Assembly (NCBI GenBank): GCA_002399225.1
Contig: DHDF01000091.1
Span: forward strand, 14,766-19,817
DNA length: 5,052 bases
Source of the DNA: a bacterium UBA4883
Lineage (GTDB): Bacteria > Bacillota > Clostridia > Oscillospirales > Acutalibacteraceae
Direction: 5' to 3'
Position 1 is the first letter of the stretch, and each line of letters starts with the position of its first letter. Position numbers and translations under genes: made by a program. The notes under the pieces were generated by a model. That model was not told the origin of the DNA and ran no database searches. It was given only the letters and a program-made list of their open reading frames with translations. Shown here piece by piece: positions 1 to 4,894 of the stretch.

Positions 1-826
1 CCCGGATTTCCCCCGCCATGACCGCTTCCGCCGCGCCGCGGTACCGCTCAACCATCTGGATGACCACTGACACCCCGTTGTTAACCGCGTGAATCAGGAT
101 GGAAGGGAGAAGGGAATTCGTCCGTACGACGACAAAGCCAAGAATCAGACCGCACAGAAAGGCGAAAACCGACTGAGCAAAATTTCCATGATAAAGGCCA
201 AACAGGACGGCGGAGGCAACCACTGCGAACCCGTCTCCAAAACGCCGCAGCCCTTGAAGGATCATGCCGCGGAACATCATTTCTTCCACAATCGGCGGAA
301 TCACGGCAACACTCAGCACGTAAAGGGCCAGCACGGCGGAACTGTCGCTCAGCGGCATGTCCGGAATGGTCCCCTGGAATCCGAATTTTTGCTCCACGTT
401 GACCACGATGCCCGCAGGAAAGTTACAAAGCATGCAGCCGGCACTTCCCATCAGAACGCAAGCCAAAATTTTTACTCCGCCGACCTTTTCAAACGGGAGT
501 CCCGACGAAAGAGGAATTTTGCGCAGGACAAAATAAAGCAGCACCGGAACAAAAAGTCCCAGCGCATAGCTCAGCGAGTAAATTAAATAAAACAGAACAG
601 GATTGATCCCCCTGAAATCCGCCGGACCGGACTGATATCCCTGCAGGATCCGGCAGTAGAAAATGCCTCCGTCAAAAAGGACCGACAGCAACAGAATCCC
701 CAGCAGCGCAGTCCAACCGAGGCGGTTGGATTCCCTTCGGATCAGCTTCTTTTCTTCCTGCATGGCGATATAGTAACGAGGATCCCCATAGGGAGTAAAA
801 GGGCCGTACGGTGAATCATATCTCAT
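1..826 (-). CDS. CPBP-family intramembrane metalloprotease (partial, C-terminus beyond the left edge)
   Basis: The minus strand is open from an ATG at 826-824 to the window edge, giving 275 codons without a stop, so the C-terminus is missing. The protein is a predicted polytopic membrane protein. It carries the three motifs of the CPBP (CAAX protease and bacteriocin-processing, Abi) family: EEMMFR at about residues 181-186 (paired glutamates and arginine), FGLYH at 209-213, and HAVNN at 246-250. In this family these residues form the membrane-embedded active site. Hydrophobic stretches lie at about 37-57, 76-101, 118-141, 164-180 and 218-240. The N-terminus is a short Pro/Tyr-rich cytosolic tail followed by a charged segment (EEKKLIRRES). 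The start is supported by a GGGAG ribosome binding site at 838-834, seven bases upstream. Substrates of such proteins are usually unknown; bacteriocin self-immunity or processing of membrane proteins are possibilities, but no bacteriocin gene is seen nearby. Confidence 0.93.
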   Translation of the reverse strand, partial: MRYDSPYGPFTPYGDPRYYIAMQEEKKLIRRESNRLGWTALLGILLLSVLFDGGIFYCRILQGYQSGPADFRGINPVLFYLIYSLSYALGLFVPVLLYFVLRKIPLSSGLPFEKVGGVKILACVLMGSAGCMLCNFPAGIVVNVEQKFGFQGTIPDMPLSDSSAVLALYVLSVAVIPPIVEEMMFRGMILQGLRRFGDGFAVVASAVLFGLYHGNFAQSVFAFLCGLILGFVVVRTNSLLPSILIHAVNNGVSVVIQMVERYRGAAEAVMAGEIR

Positions 827-900
827 AGAAAATCTCCCGAGAAATTGAATTTGATCCGGGAGAAAAATTTCCGTTCGCCCAGATCTGTATCTGAATTTTC

Positions 901-929
901 ATTATATCACAAAACCGCGGCAATATCAT
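901..929 (-). promoter_or_regulatory. Extended -10 promoter for the CPBP protease gene
   Basis: On the minus strand a perfect TATAAT (906-901) is preceded by TG one base upstream, giving TGATATAAT, an extended -10 element. A weak -35 (ATGATA, 929-924) sits 17 bases upstream. Transcription would start near 894 and leave an untranslated leader of about 68 bases before the ATG at 826. Read from sequence only. Confidence 0.6.
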
Positions 930-950
930 TACCGGCGCATGAACTTTTCC

Positions 951-1036
951 CGCCGCCCCGCCTGGAAAATTGCTTTCCTCTCTTCCAAAGCAAAAGACCG
1001 GGCGGCGTCCCCGGGGGGTGCTTTCGCGCAAGCCAC
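951..1036. repeat. GC-rich nested inverted repeat in the divergent intergenic region
   Basis: An outer 8-bp arm pair, CGCCGCCC (951-958) and GGGCGGCG (1000-1007), encloses an inner 7-bp pair, TTGCTTT (970-976) and AAAGCAA (987-993), with a 10-base loop. A further hairpin follows: GTGCTT (1018-1023) against AAG plus CAC (1030-1036) with one bulged C. The block is much more GC-rich than its flanks. It lies upstream of the CPBP promoter and upstream of the candidate plus-strand promoter at 1043. No U-tract follows on either strand, so it is not a standard terminator. It could be an operator, a cruciform-forming site, or part of a structured RNA; its function is not known. Confidence 0.45.
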
Positions 1037-1039
1037 AAA

Positions 1040-1048
1040 TTATTCACA
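1040..1048 (+). promoter_or_regulatory. Perfect match to a DnaA box
   Basis: TTATTCACA fits the DnaA-box consensus TTATNCACA at every position. It is a single copy in the intergenic region and overlaps the candidate -35 (TTCACA, 1043-1048) of the short plus-strand transcript. A match could arise by chance in about one in several windows of this size, and no cluster of boxes or AT-rich unwinding element is present, so this is not an origin. Confidence 0.3.
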
Positions 1049-1071
1049 GATCATCTAAAGAAACTTTAAAT
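1043..1071 (+). promoter_or_regulatory. Candidate sigma-A promoter for a short transcript
   Basis: TTCACA (1043-1048, five of six matches to the -35 consensus) and TTAAAT (1066-1071, four of six) are separated by the optimal 17 bases. The predicted start is near 1078, and the next strong terminator on the same strand is at 1215-1249. The pairing of this promoter with an otherwise orphan terminator is the main support. Confidence 0.35.
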
Positions 1072-1077
1072 CCGTTT

Positions 1078-1244
1078 CATGAAGACGTTACAATCTCAAG
1101 TTATTCTTAAAAATAGTTTCAAAGTACGAGAGACCCGCAAATCAGATTACAAGCGCCTCGAAAGAGGTTTTTTAAAGGAAAGCCCTTTTTCATAACACCC
1201 TCCTCCCTTATTCAGCCGCCCGCAATCGGGCGGCTTTTTGTTTC
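1078..1244 (+). ncRNA. Candidate short transcript (small RNA or small-ORF mRNA) of unknown function
   Basis: A strong plus-strand terminator at 1215-1249 has no plus-strand gene before it within the window, yet a candidate promoter lies at 1043-1071. Together they define a transcript of about 165 bases. Inside it is a small tetraloop hairpin, CCTC-GAAA-GAGG followed by six T (1156-1173), itself terminator-like, and a weak AAAGG/CCTTT hairpin (1174-1188). The only ORF is 38 codons, ATG 1079-1081 to TAA 1193-1195 (starting MKTLQSQV, ending ESPFS). It has no ribosome binding site and would be nearly leaderless, so it is doubtful. The RNA does not resemble tmRNA, SRP RNA or a T-box leader. Its length would suit 6S RNA, but I could not draw the long closing stem and central bubble expected of 6S. 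Confidence 0.3.
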
Positions 1245-1249
1245 TTTTT
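1215..1249 (+). terminator. Strong rho-independent terminator upstream of the murI operon
   Basis: An 8-bp perfect stem, GCCGCCCG (1215-1222) and CGGGCGGC (1227-1234), closes a CAAT loop and is followed by T5-G-T3-C-T5. It acts in the plus direction only, since the other side has no T-tract. A weaker second hairpin follows at once: GCGG (1252-1255) and CCGC (1262-1265) with a C-T6 tail, possibly a backup. It isolates the murI operon promoter from upstream transcription. Confidence 0.85.
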
Positions 1250-1300
1250 GCGCGGGCTTTACCGCCTTTTTTAAGGGATTTCGGCATCCATGCGGAATGA

Positions 1301-1328
1301 TTGATTTCTTTTTTCATTATGATATACT
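1301..1328 (+). promoter_or_regulatory. Extended -10 promoter of the murI operon
   Basis: TTGATT (1301-1306) and TATACT (1323-1328) are separated by 16 bases. A TG one base before the -10 gives TGATATACT, an extended -10 element. The predicted start near 1335 lies just before a ribosome binding site and the ATG at 1345. It sits immediately after the terminator at 1215-1249, as expected for the first promoter of a new transcription unit. Confidence 0.6.
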
Positions 1329-1344
1329 TAGGAAGCAGGAAGTG

Positions 1345-1485
1345 ATGCGCCACGCCGCGGAAAAAAGAGCCCGTGCGCGAGATGCAGAAAACCCGCGGAG
1401 GTATTCCGACTCTGATAGAGCGAAAGTTCTTTACGCTCATTTGATCAATAGAATTATGAGAAGAAAGACACGTGAATTAAATTGA
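1345..1485 (+). CDS. Small basic protein of unknown function, overlapping the murI start
   Basis: This 46-codon ORF runs from ATG 1345-1347 to TGA 1483-1485. I do not recognise the product. It is strongly basic (11 Arg and 3 Lys against 6 Asp/Glu), has no membrane segment or cysteine, and looks like a helical, possibly nucleic-acid-binding peptide. Support is contextual. An extended -10 promoter ends 16 bases upstream, GGAAG (1331-1335) and AGGA (1337-1340) can serve as ribosome binding sites, and its TGA overlaps the TTG start of murI in the arrangement TTGA. murI itself has a rare start codon and a poor ribosome binding site, so it would benefit from translational coupling. The frame stays open upstream to an ATG at 1297, but that start precedes the predicted transcription start. 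It may instead be only a leader ORF, or a chance ORF in a 5' untranslated region. A hairpin (GAGCG 1418-1422, CGCTC 1434-1438) lies within it. Confidence 0.42.
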   Translation: MRHAAEKRARARDAENPRRYSDSDRAKVLYAHLINRIMRRKTRELN

Positions 1486-2261
1486 AAATAGGGATTTTTG
1501 ACTCTGGGATCGGCGGACTGACGGTTCTTCGTCAGGCGATGCGTTCCCTGCCGAAAGAACAGTATCTTTTTTTTGCGGATACGGCGCATGTGCCCTATGG
1601 CACAAAGACAAAAGAAGAGATCCTGTCCTATGTGGACAGCGCCGTGAATTTCATGGCTGAAAAAGGGGTCAAAGCGATTGTCATCGCCTGCAATACGGCT
1701 ACCAGCGCAGCGATCGGCTACCTCAGGGCAAAATACTCCATCCCGATTCTCGGGATGGAGCCTGCGGTCAAGCCTGCCGTTCAGCGGAACCGTGGAAAAA
1801 GGGTCATGGTCATCGCCACACCGGTCACAGTTCGGGAAGAAAAGCTAAAGAACCTGCTGGCCGCCGTCGACAAAGACCATGTTGTTGACCTTCTGGCGCT
1901 GCCGGAGCTGGTCAACTTTGCAGAGAAAGAAGAGTTTGACTCCGAGGCGGTGCGCCGGTACCTCAAAAAGGAATTTTCAGCTTATCATTTAAAAGACTAT
2001 TCCGCGCTGGTGCTGGGCTGCACGCATTTTAATTATTTTAAGGATACGTTGCGGAGCATGTTCCCTCCGGAGGCAAAGCTGATCGACGGCTGCGCCGGCA
2101 CAGTCAGCCACCTTGCAAACGTGCTGAAAGAAAAAGGGATGCTCGAAGACAATAGATTGACTGTCGAGTATTACGCCTCCATGAGAAAAATTGAGGATGA
2201 GGCCTCTCTCCGGCGCATTGAGGGTCTATTCCACCGGCTGGACGAGATGCTTCCGTATTAG
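1482..2261 (+). CDS. murI: Glutamate racemase
   Basis: MurI interconverts L- and D-glutamate in the cytosol without a cofactor, supplying D-Glu to MurD for peptidoglycan synthesis. The 259-residue product has normal family length and all hallmark motifs: FDSGIGGLTV at 6-15 (substrate-binding Asp-Ser), PYG at 38-40, ACNTATS at 69-75 with catalytic Cys70, and LGCTHFNYF at 178-186 with catalytic Cys180 and the adjacent His182. The two-cysteine 1,1-proton-transfer mechanism is established for the family. The start is TTG at 1482. It is the only reasonable choice, because the frame is closed by TGA at 1473-1475 and the next Met (residue 20) would lose the DSGIGG loop. No strong ribosome binding site precedes it, and it overlaps the stop of the upstream small ORF, suggesting translational coupling. 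The HD-GYP gene follows after 50 bases without a terminator, so the two are probably co-transcribed. Function is confident. Confidence 0.97.
   Translation: MKIGIFDSGIGGLTVLRQAMRSLPKEQYLFFADTAHVPYGTKTKEEILSYVDSAVNFMAEKGVKAIVIACNTATSAAIGYLRAKYSIPILGMEPAVKPAVQRNRGKRVMVIATPVTVREEKLKNLLAAVDKDHVVDLLALPELVNFAEKEEFDSEAVRRYLKKEFSAYHLKDYSALVLGCTHFNYFKDTLRSMFPPEAKLIDGCAGTVSHLANVLKEKGMLEDNRLTVEYYASMRKIEDEASLRRIEGLFHRLDEMLPY
1736..1760 (+). repeat. Perfect 11-bp inverted repeat inside murI
   Basis: CTCCATCCCGA (1736-1746) and TCGGGATGGAG (1750-1760) are exact reverse complements separated by only TTC, so the mRNA can form a tight 11-bp hairpin. It falls on codons for SIPILGME (residues 86-93), a conserved MurI strand, so part of the sequence is fixed by protein coding. 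No T-tract follows, so it is not an intrinsic terminator. Confidence 0.6.
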
Positions 2262-2311
2262 AAAAACGCGAAACAGTTTGCCGCGGTGCCAAAGAGGAAA
2301 GAAGGTAGGAC

Positions 2312-3577
2312 ATGCCCTACAGCGGGCGGTACTTTTTTAATCTGTACGATCTGGTGGACTGCATTACAAAGGCGATCGACCTGATTAACCCGGAAATTTC
2401 CAACCATCATCAGCAGGTCGCATACCTGGCTTATCATATTGCGGAGCAGCTTCACTGCCCTATCGAGCAGCTCCAGACTCTGGTGCTCGCCGCGCTTCTG
2501 CACGATATTGGGGCTTTGCCCTCAAACGACAGACTGGATTTTGCTGAGGGAGACGCCGTGGAAGACAACCATCATGCATTTGTCGGTGCCGGACTTCTTG
2601 CCGGTTTTCCGCGTTTGAAAAATATTGCAGAGGTGGTCCGGTTCCACCATATTCCCTGGAAAAATGGCAAGGGCCAATTTTATCACGGCAGAGCCGTGTC
2701 GCCGCTGAGCCATATTCTTCATCTTTCCGACCGGATTTCGGTGCAGATCAACCGTCAGCAAAATATCATCAGCCAGGTCGGCAGAATCAAAAAAAACATC
2801 AGCGAAAAGCGCGGCACGTTCTTTCCGCCGGAGGCAGTGGATGCCTTTCTGGCAATCTGCGACCGGGAGTCGCTTTGGCTGGGTTTAACCTACCAGCCCG
2901 GGATTACCAACCTTCCCAACAGCCTTGCGCTGGAAACGATCAAGCTGACGTTGGACGACGCCGTGGATTTGACAAAGATCTTTTCCTATATCATTGATTT
3001 CCGCAGCCCGTTTACCGCCATGCATTCCGCGGGGGTGGCCGCAGTGGCGAAGAAACTGGCCGAGCTGACCGGATTCTCCGGGGATGAATGTAAAATGATG
3101 AGCATTGCCGGACACCTGCACGACATCGGCAAACTGGTGATCCCGAAGCGGATTTTGGAAAAGCATGGCAGGCTGGAGCCGGAAGAATTTGACATTATTA
3201 AAAGCCACAGTTACTACACCTACCGGTTGCTGAGCCCGATCCGCGGCTTTGAGATCATCACACAGTGGGCGGCTTTTCACCATGAACGCCTGGATGGGCA
3301 CGGCTACCCTTTTCATCTGAAGGCGAACAGCCTTTCTCTCGGTTCCCGCATCATGGCCGTTGCGGATATCTTCACCGCCATCACCGAAGACAGGCCGTAT
3401 CGAAAGGGGATGCCGGAGGAAGAAGCCAAAACGGTGCTGGCCCAAATGGCGGAAAACGGCGGTATTTCTCCCCGGATTCTGTCGCTGTTGCTGGAACATT
3501 ACCAGATGATCATCGGCCTTCGCAGGGAAGCCGCAGAAACAGAAGCCGGCGATTACCGCACAATTCTCTCCTGTTAG
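2312..3577 (+). CDS. Tandem HD / HD-GYP domain protein, predicted cyclic-dinucleotide phosphodiesterase
   Basis: This 421-residue protein is predicted to be cytosolic, with no signal peptide or membrane segment. The C-terminal domain (about 225-400) is a good HD-GYP domain: His238, His270-Asp271 in HLHDIGK, His299, His323-His324 and DGHGYP at 328-333, then Asp352 in VADIF and DRPYR at 360-364. HD-GYP proteins typically hydrolyse cyclic di-GMP, and some cleave 3',3'-cGAMP, using a di- or tri-iron type metal centre. The N-terminal domain (about 20-190) is a second, divergent HD domain with an apparently complete ligand set (His32 or 33, His64-Asp65 in LLHDIG, His87 or 88, His112-His113, Asp140) but without GYP. 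It may be sensory, regulatory or catalytic. No receiver, PAS, GAF or GGDEF domain is present. The start is fixed by TAG in frame at 2306-2308 and by GAAGG (2301-2305) six bases before ATG. It lies 50 bases after murI. The exact nucleotide substrate is inferred, not shown. Confidence 0.9.
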   Translation: MPYSGRYFFNLYDLVDCITKAIDLINPEISNHHQQVAYLAYHIAEQLHCPIEQLQTLVLAALLHDIGALPSNDRLDFAEGDAVEDNHHAFVGAGLLAGFPRLKNIAEVVRFHHIPWKNGKGQFYHGRAVSPLSHILHLSDRISVQINRQQNIISQVGRIKKNISEKRGTFFPPEAVDAFLAICDRESLWLGLTYQPGITNLPNSLALETIKLTLDDAVDLTKIFSYIIDFRSPFTAMHSAGVAAVAKKLAELTGFSGDECKMMSIAGHLHDIGKLVIPKRILEKHGRLEPEEFDIIKSHSYYTYRLLSPIRGFEIITQWAAFHHERLDGHGYPFHLKANSLSLGSRIMAVADIFTAITEDRPYRKGMPEEEAKTVLAQMAENGGISPRILSLLLEHYQMIIGLRREAAETEAGDYRTILSC

Positions 3578-3582
3578 AAAAT

Positions 3583-3624
3583 TCTGCGGCAGATTTTCGG
3601 CAGCGTGCTTTGTTCCGCCGCAGA
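3583..3624. repeat. Inverted repeat between the HD-GYP gene and the first CHR gene
   Basis: TCTGCGGC (3583-3590) and GCCGCAGA (3617-3624) form an 8-bp perfect stem around a 26-base loop. The loop contains a second copy of CGGCAG, giving a short direct repeat. The stem starts a few bases after the HD-GYP stop and ends shortly before the ribosome binding site of the next gene. With no T-tract it is unlikely to terminate fully; it could modulate read-through, protect upstream mRNA or bind a protein. Confidence 0.35.
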
Positions 3625-3647
3625 CCACACCTTGGGAGATATAAAGA

Positions 3648-4235
3648 ATGGAACCTAAAAAAGAAAACACAAAAAAGGACATTCTGAAAAAGCTGTTTTT
3701 TTCCACCCTCTATTTAAGCACTTTCACTTTTGGGGGCGGGTATGTAATCGTATCGCTTCTAAAGAATAAATTTGTCGATGAGCTCCACTGGATCGATGAA
3801 ACAGAAATGATGGATCTGGTGGCGATCGCCCAGTCTTCTCCCGGTGCGATCGCCGTTAACGGAGCGATCGTGGTCGGTTACAAACTCGCCGGTTTTTCCG
3901 GCGTTTTATGTGCCATTTTGGGGGCCGTCCTGCCCCCTCTCATCATTCTGACCCTAGTCTCTTACTGTTATGCCGCCTTCCGGGCAAACTTTGTCATCCA
4001 GGCAATGCTGAAAGGGATGCGTGCCGGAGTGGGCGCCGTGATTATTTCCGTCGTGTATGATATGGGAAGCAGCGTGGTAAAATCGAAGGACATTCTTCTG
4101 CTGGTGATCATGGCGGCATCCTTCCTTGCAAACTACTTTTTCAACGTTAACGTGATTTATATCATCCTTCTCACCGCGGCAATCGGTGCGGTGAGAACCA
4201 TTTACAGGGAGCATCGGAGGGAGAAAACGGCATAA
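3648..4235 (+). CDS. Short-chain CHR-family (chromate/sulfate-type) transporter subunit, first of a pair
   Basis: This 195-residue integral membrane protein is a single CHR domain, about half the length of full ChrA. Signature segments are TFGGGYVIV at 27-35, AQSSPGAIAVN at 61-71 and LPP at 95-97. Hydrophobic segments lie at about 16-38, 66-108, 126-137, 149-165 and 168-184, and the tail is basic (REHRREKTA). In Bacillus subtilis, paired short CHR proteins (YwrB/YwrA) act together to give chromate resistance; the native substrate may be another oxyanion such as sulfate. A GGGAG ribosome binding site (3634-3638) precedes ATG by nine bases. The gene follows the HD-GYP gene by 70 bases with no clear promoter between, so it probably belongs to the murI operon. 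It overlaps the second CHR gene by one base. The usual PGP of the motif reads PGA here. Family assignment is confident; substrate is not. Confidence 0.9.
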   Translation: MEPKKENTKKDILKKLFFSTLYLSTFTFGGGYVIVSLLKNKFVDELHWIDETEMMDLVAIAQSSPGAIAVNGAIVVGYKLAGFSGVLCAILGAVLPPLIILTLVSYCYAAFRANFVIQAMLKGMRAGVGAVIISVVYDMGSSVVKSKDILLLVIMAASFLANYFFNVNVIYIILLTAAIGAVRTIYREHRREKTA

Positions 4236-4810
4236 TGGCGGTCTATGTTGAACTGTTTCTGGCATTTCTGCAAATCGGCGCGTTCAGCTTCGGCGGCGGC
4301 TATGCCGCTATGCCGCTGATTCAGGCGCAGGTGGTCAATCAGTACCACTGGCTTTCCATGACCGACTTCACCGACCTGATCACCATCTCCCAAATGACGC
4401 CCGGCCCCATCGCGATCAACGCCGCCACGTTTGTCGGGAATCAGATTGCCGGCATCCCGGGGGCTTTGCTGGCGACTCTGGGCTGCATCCTGCCCTCGTG
4501 CATTTTTGTGACGGCTCTTGCATGGATTTATACAAAATACCGCAATTTAAGCGTGATGCAGGGAGTTCTGGAATCGCTCCGCCCGGCCGTCGTGGCCATG
4601 ATTGCAACCGCCGGTGTGGCCATCCTGCTTCCGGCCTTTTTCCTGAGCGGAAGCGTTTCTTTCCGGGCGGGAAACTTTCAGCTCCGTCCCGTTCTCTATT
4701 TTGCAGGCGCCATGCTTCTTTTGAGAAAATGGAAGATGGATCCCGTCGTGGTCATGGTCCTCTGCGGAGTTGCCGAGGTCCTTTATCAAAGCGCTGTTAA
4801 ATTTCTTTAG
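4235..4810 (+). CDS. Short-chain CHR-family (chromate/sulfate-type) transporter subunit, second of a pair
   Basis: This 191-residue membrane protein is the partner CHR half. It shows FSFGGGYAAMPLI at 17-29, SQMTPGPIAIN at 52-62 with the canonical PGP, and LPS at 86-88. Hydrophobic segments lie at about 5-28, 55-95, 115-138 and 152-190. The ATG shares its A with the TAA of the upstream gene (TAATG), and GGAGGGAG at 4216-4223 supplies a ribosome binding site 11-14 bases away, so coupled translation and equal expression of the two subunits are likely. The two halves are recognisably alike but divergent, as expected of an old duplication. In split CHR pairs studied elsewhere, the two halves insert with opposite topology and both are needed. 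It is the last gene of the operon and is followed by a bidirectional terminator. Transport of chromate itself is only one possibility for an anaerobe. Confidence 0.9.
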   Translation: MAVYVELFLAFLQIGAFSFGGGYAAMPLIQAQVVNQYHWLSMTDFTDLITISQMTPGPIAINAATFVGNQIAGIPGALLATLGCILPSCIFVTALAWIYTKYRNLSVMQGVLESLRPAVVAMIATAGVAILLPAFFLSGSVSFRAGNFQLRPVLYFAGAMLLLRKWKMDPVVVMVLCGVAEVLYQSAVKFL

Positions 4811-4861
4811 CTGTGCCCTAAAGTCCATACCGAGAAGGAACAGAAAAACATCTTTATAAAC

Positions 4862-4890
4862 AAAAAAGCCGCTTTAAAAGCGGTTTTCTT
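4862..4890. terminator. Bidirectional rho-independent terminator shared by the CHR operon and rnpB
   Basis: CCGCTT (4869-4874) pairs with AAGCGG (4878-4883) around a three-base loop. The A6 at 4862-4867 and the T4CTT at 4884-4890 flank the stem. Read on the plus strand, the T-rich 3' side ends the CHR operon; read on the minus strand, GGC followed by six T ends rnpB. The A and T tracts can also extend the stem by about three pairs. Confidence 0.88.
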
Positions 4891-4894
4891 ACTA

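Noticed and set aside
89..586. A 165-codon plus-strand ORF
   Set aside because: It lies antisense to the CPBP protease, whose three motifs are on the minus strand. The plus-strand product is hydrophilic, His/Asn/Lys-rich and without recognisable domains.
1040..1080. Possible replication origin because of the DnaA box
   Set aside because: Only one box is present, there is no cluster or unwinding element, and the neighbours are not dnaA, dnaN or other origin genes.
1079..1195. 38-codon ORF as a confirmed protein gene
   Set aside because: It has no ribosome binding site, the length is within chance expectation, and the product is not recognisable. It is mentioned only within the candidate transcript.
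827..1344. A known riboswitch or T-box leader in the divergent region
   Set aside because: No T-box TGGNACCGCG sequence, FMN-type or c-di-GMP-type conserved core was found on either strand.
2885..3706. A 273-codon minus-strand ORF
   Set aside because: It runs antisense through the HD-GYP domain and into the first CHR gene. The sense frame carries all catalytic motifs and a good ribosome binding site, so this is a shadow of codon bias.
3821..3869. Three closely spaced copies of GCGATCG, resembling the cyanobacterial HIP1 palindrome
   Set aside because: All three fall on Ala-Ile codons within the conserved AIAQ/AIAV/AIV region of the CHR domain, and nothing else suggests a cyanobacterium. Coding explains them.
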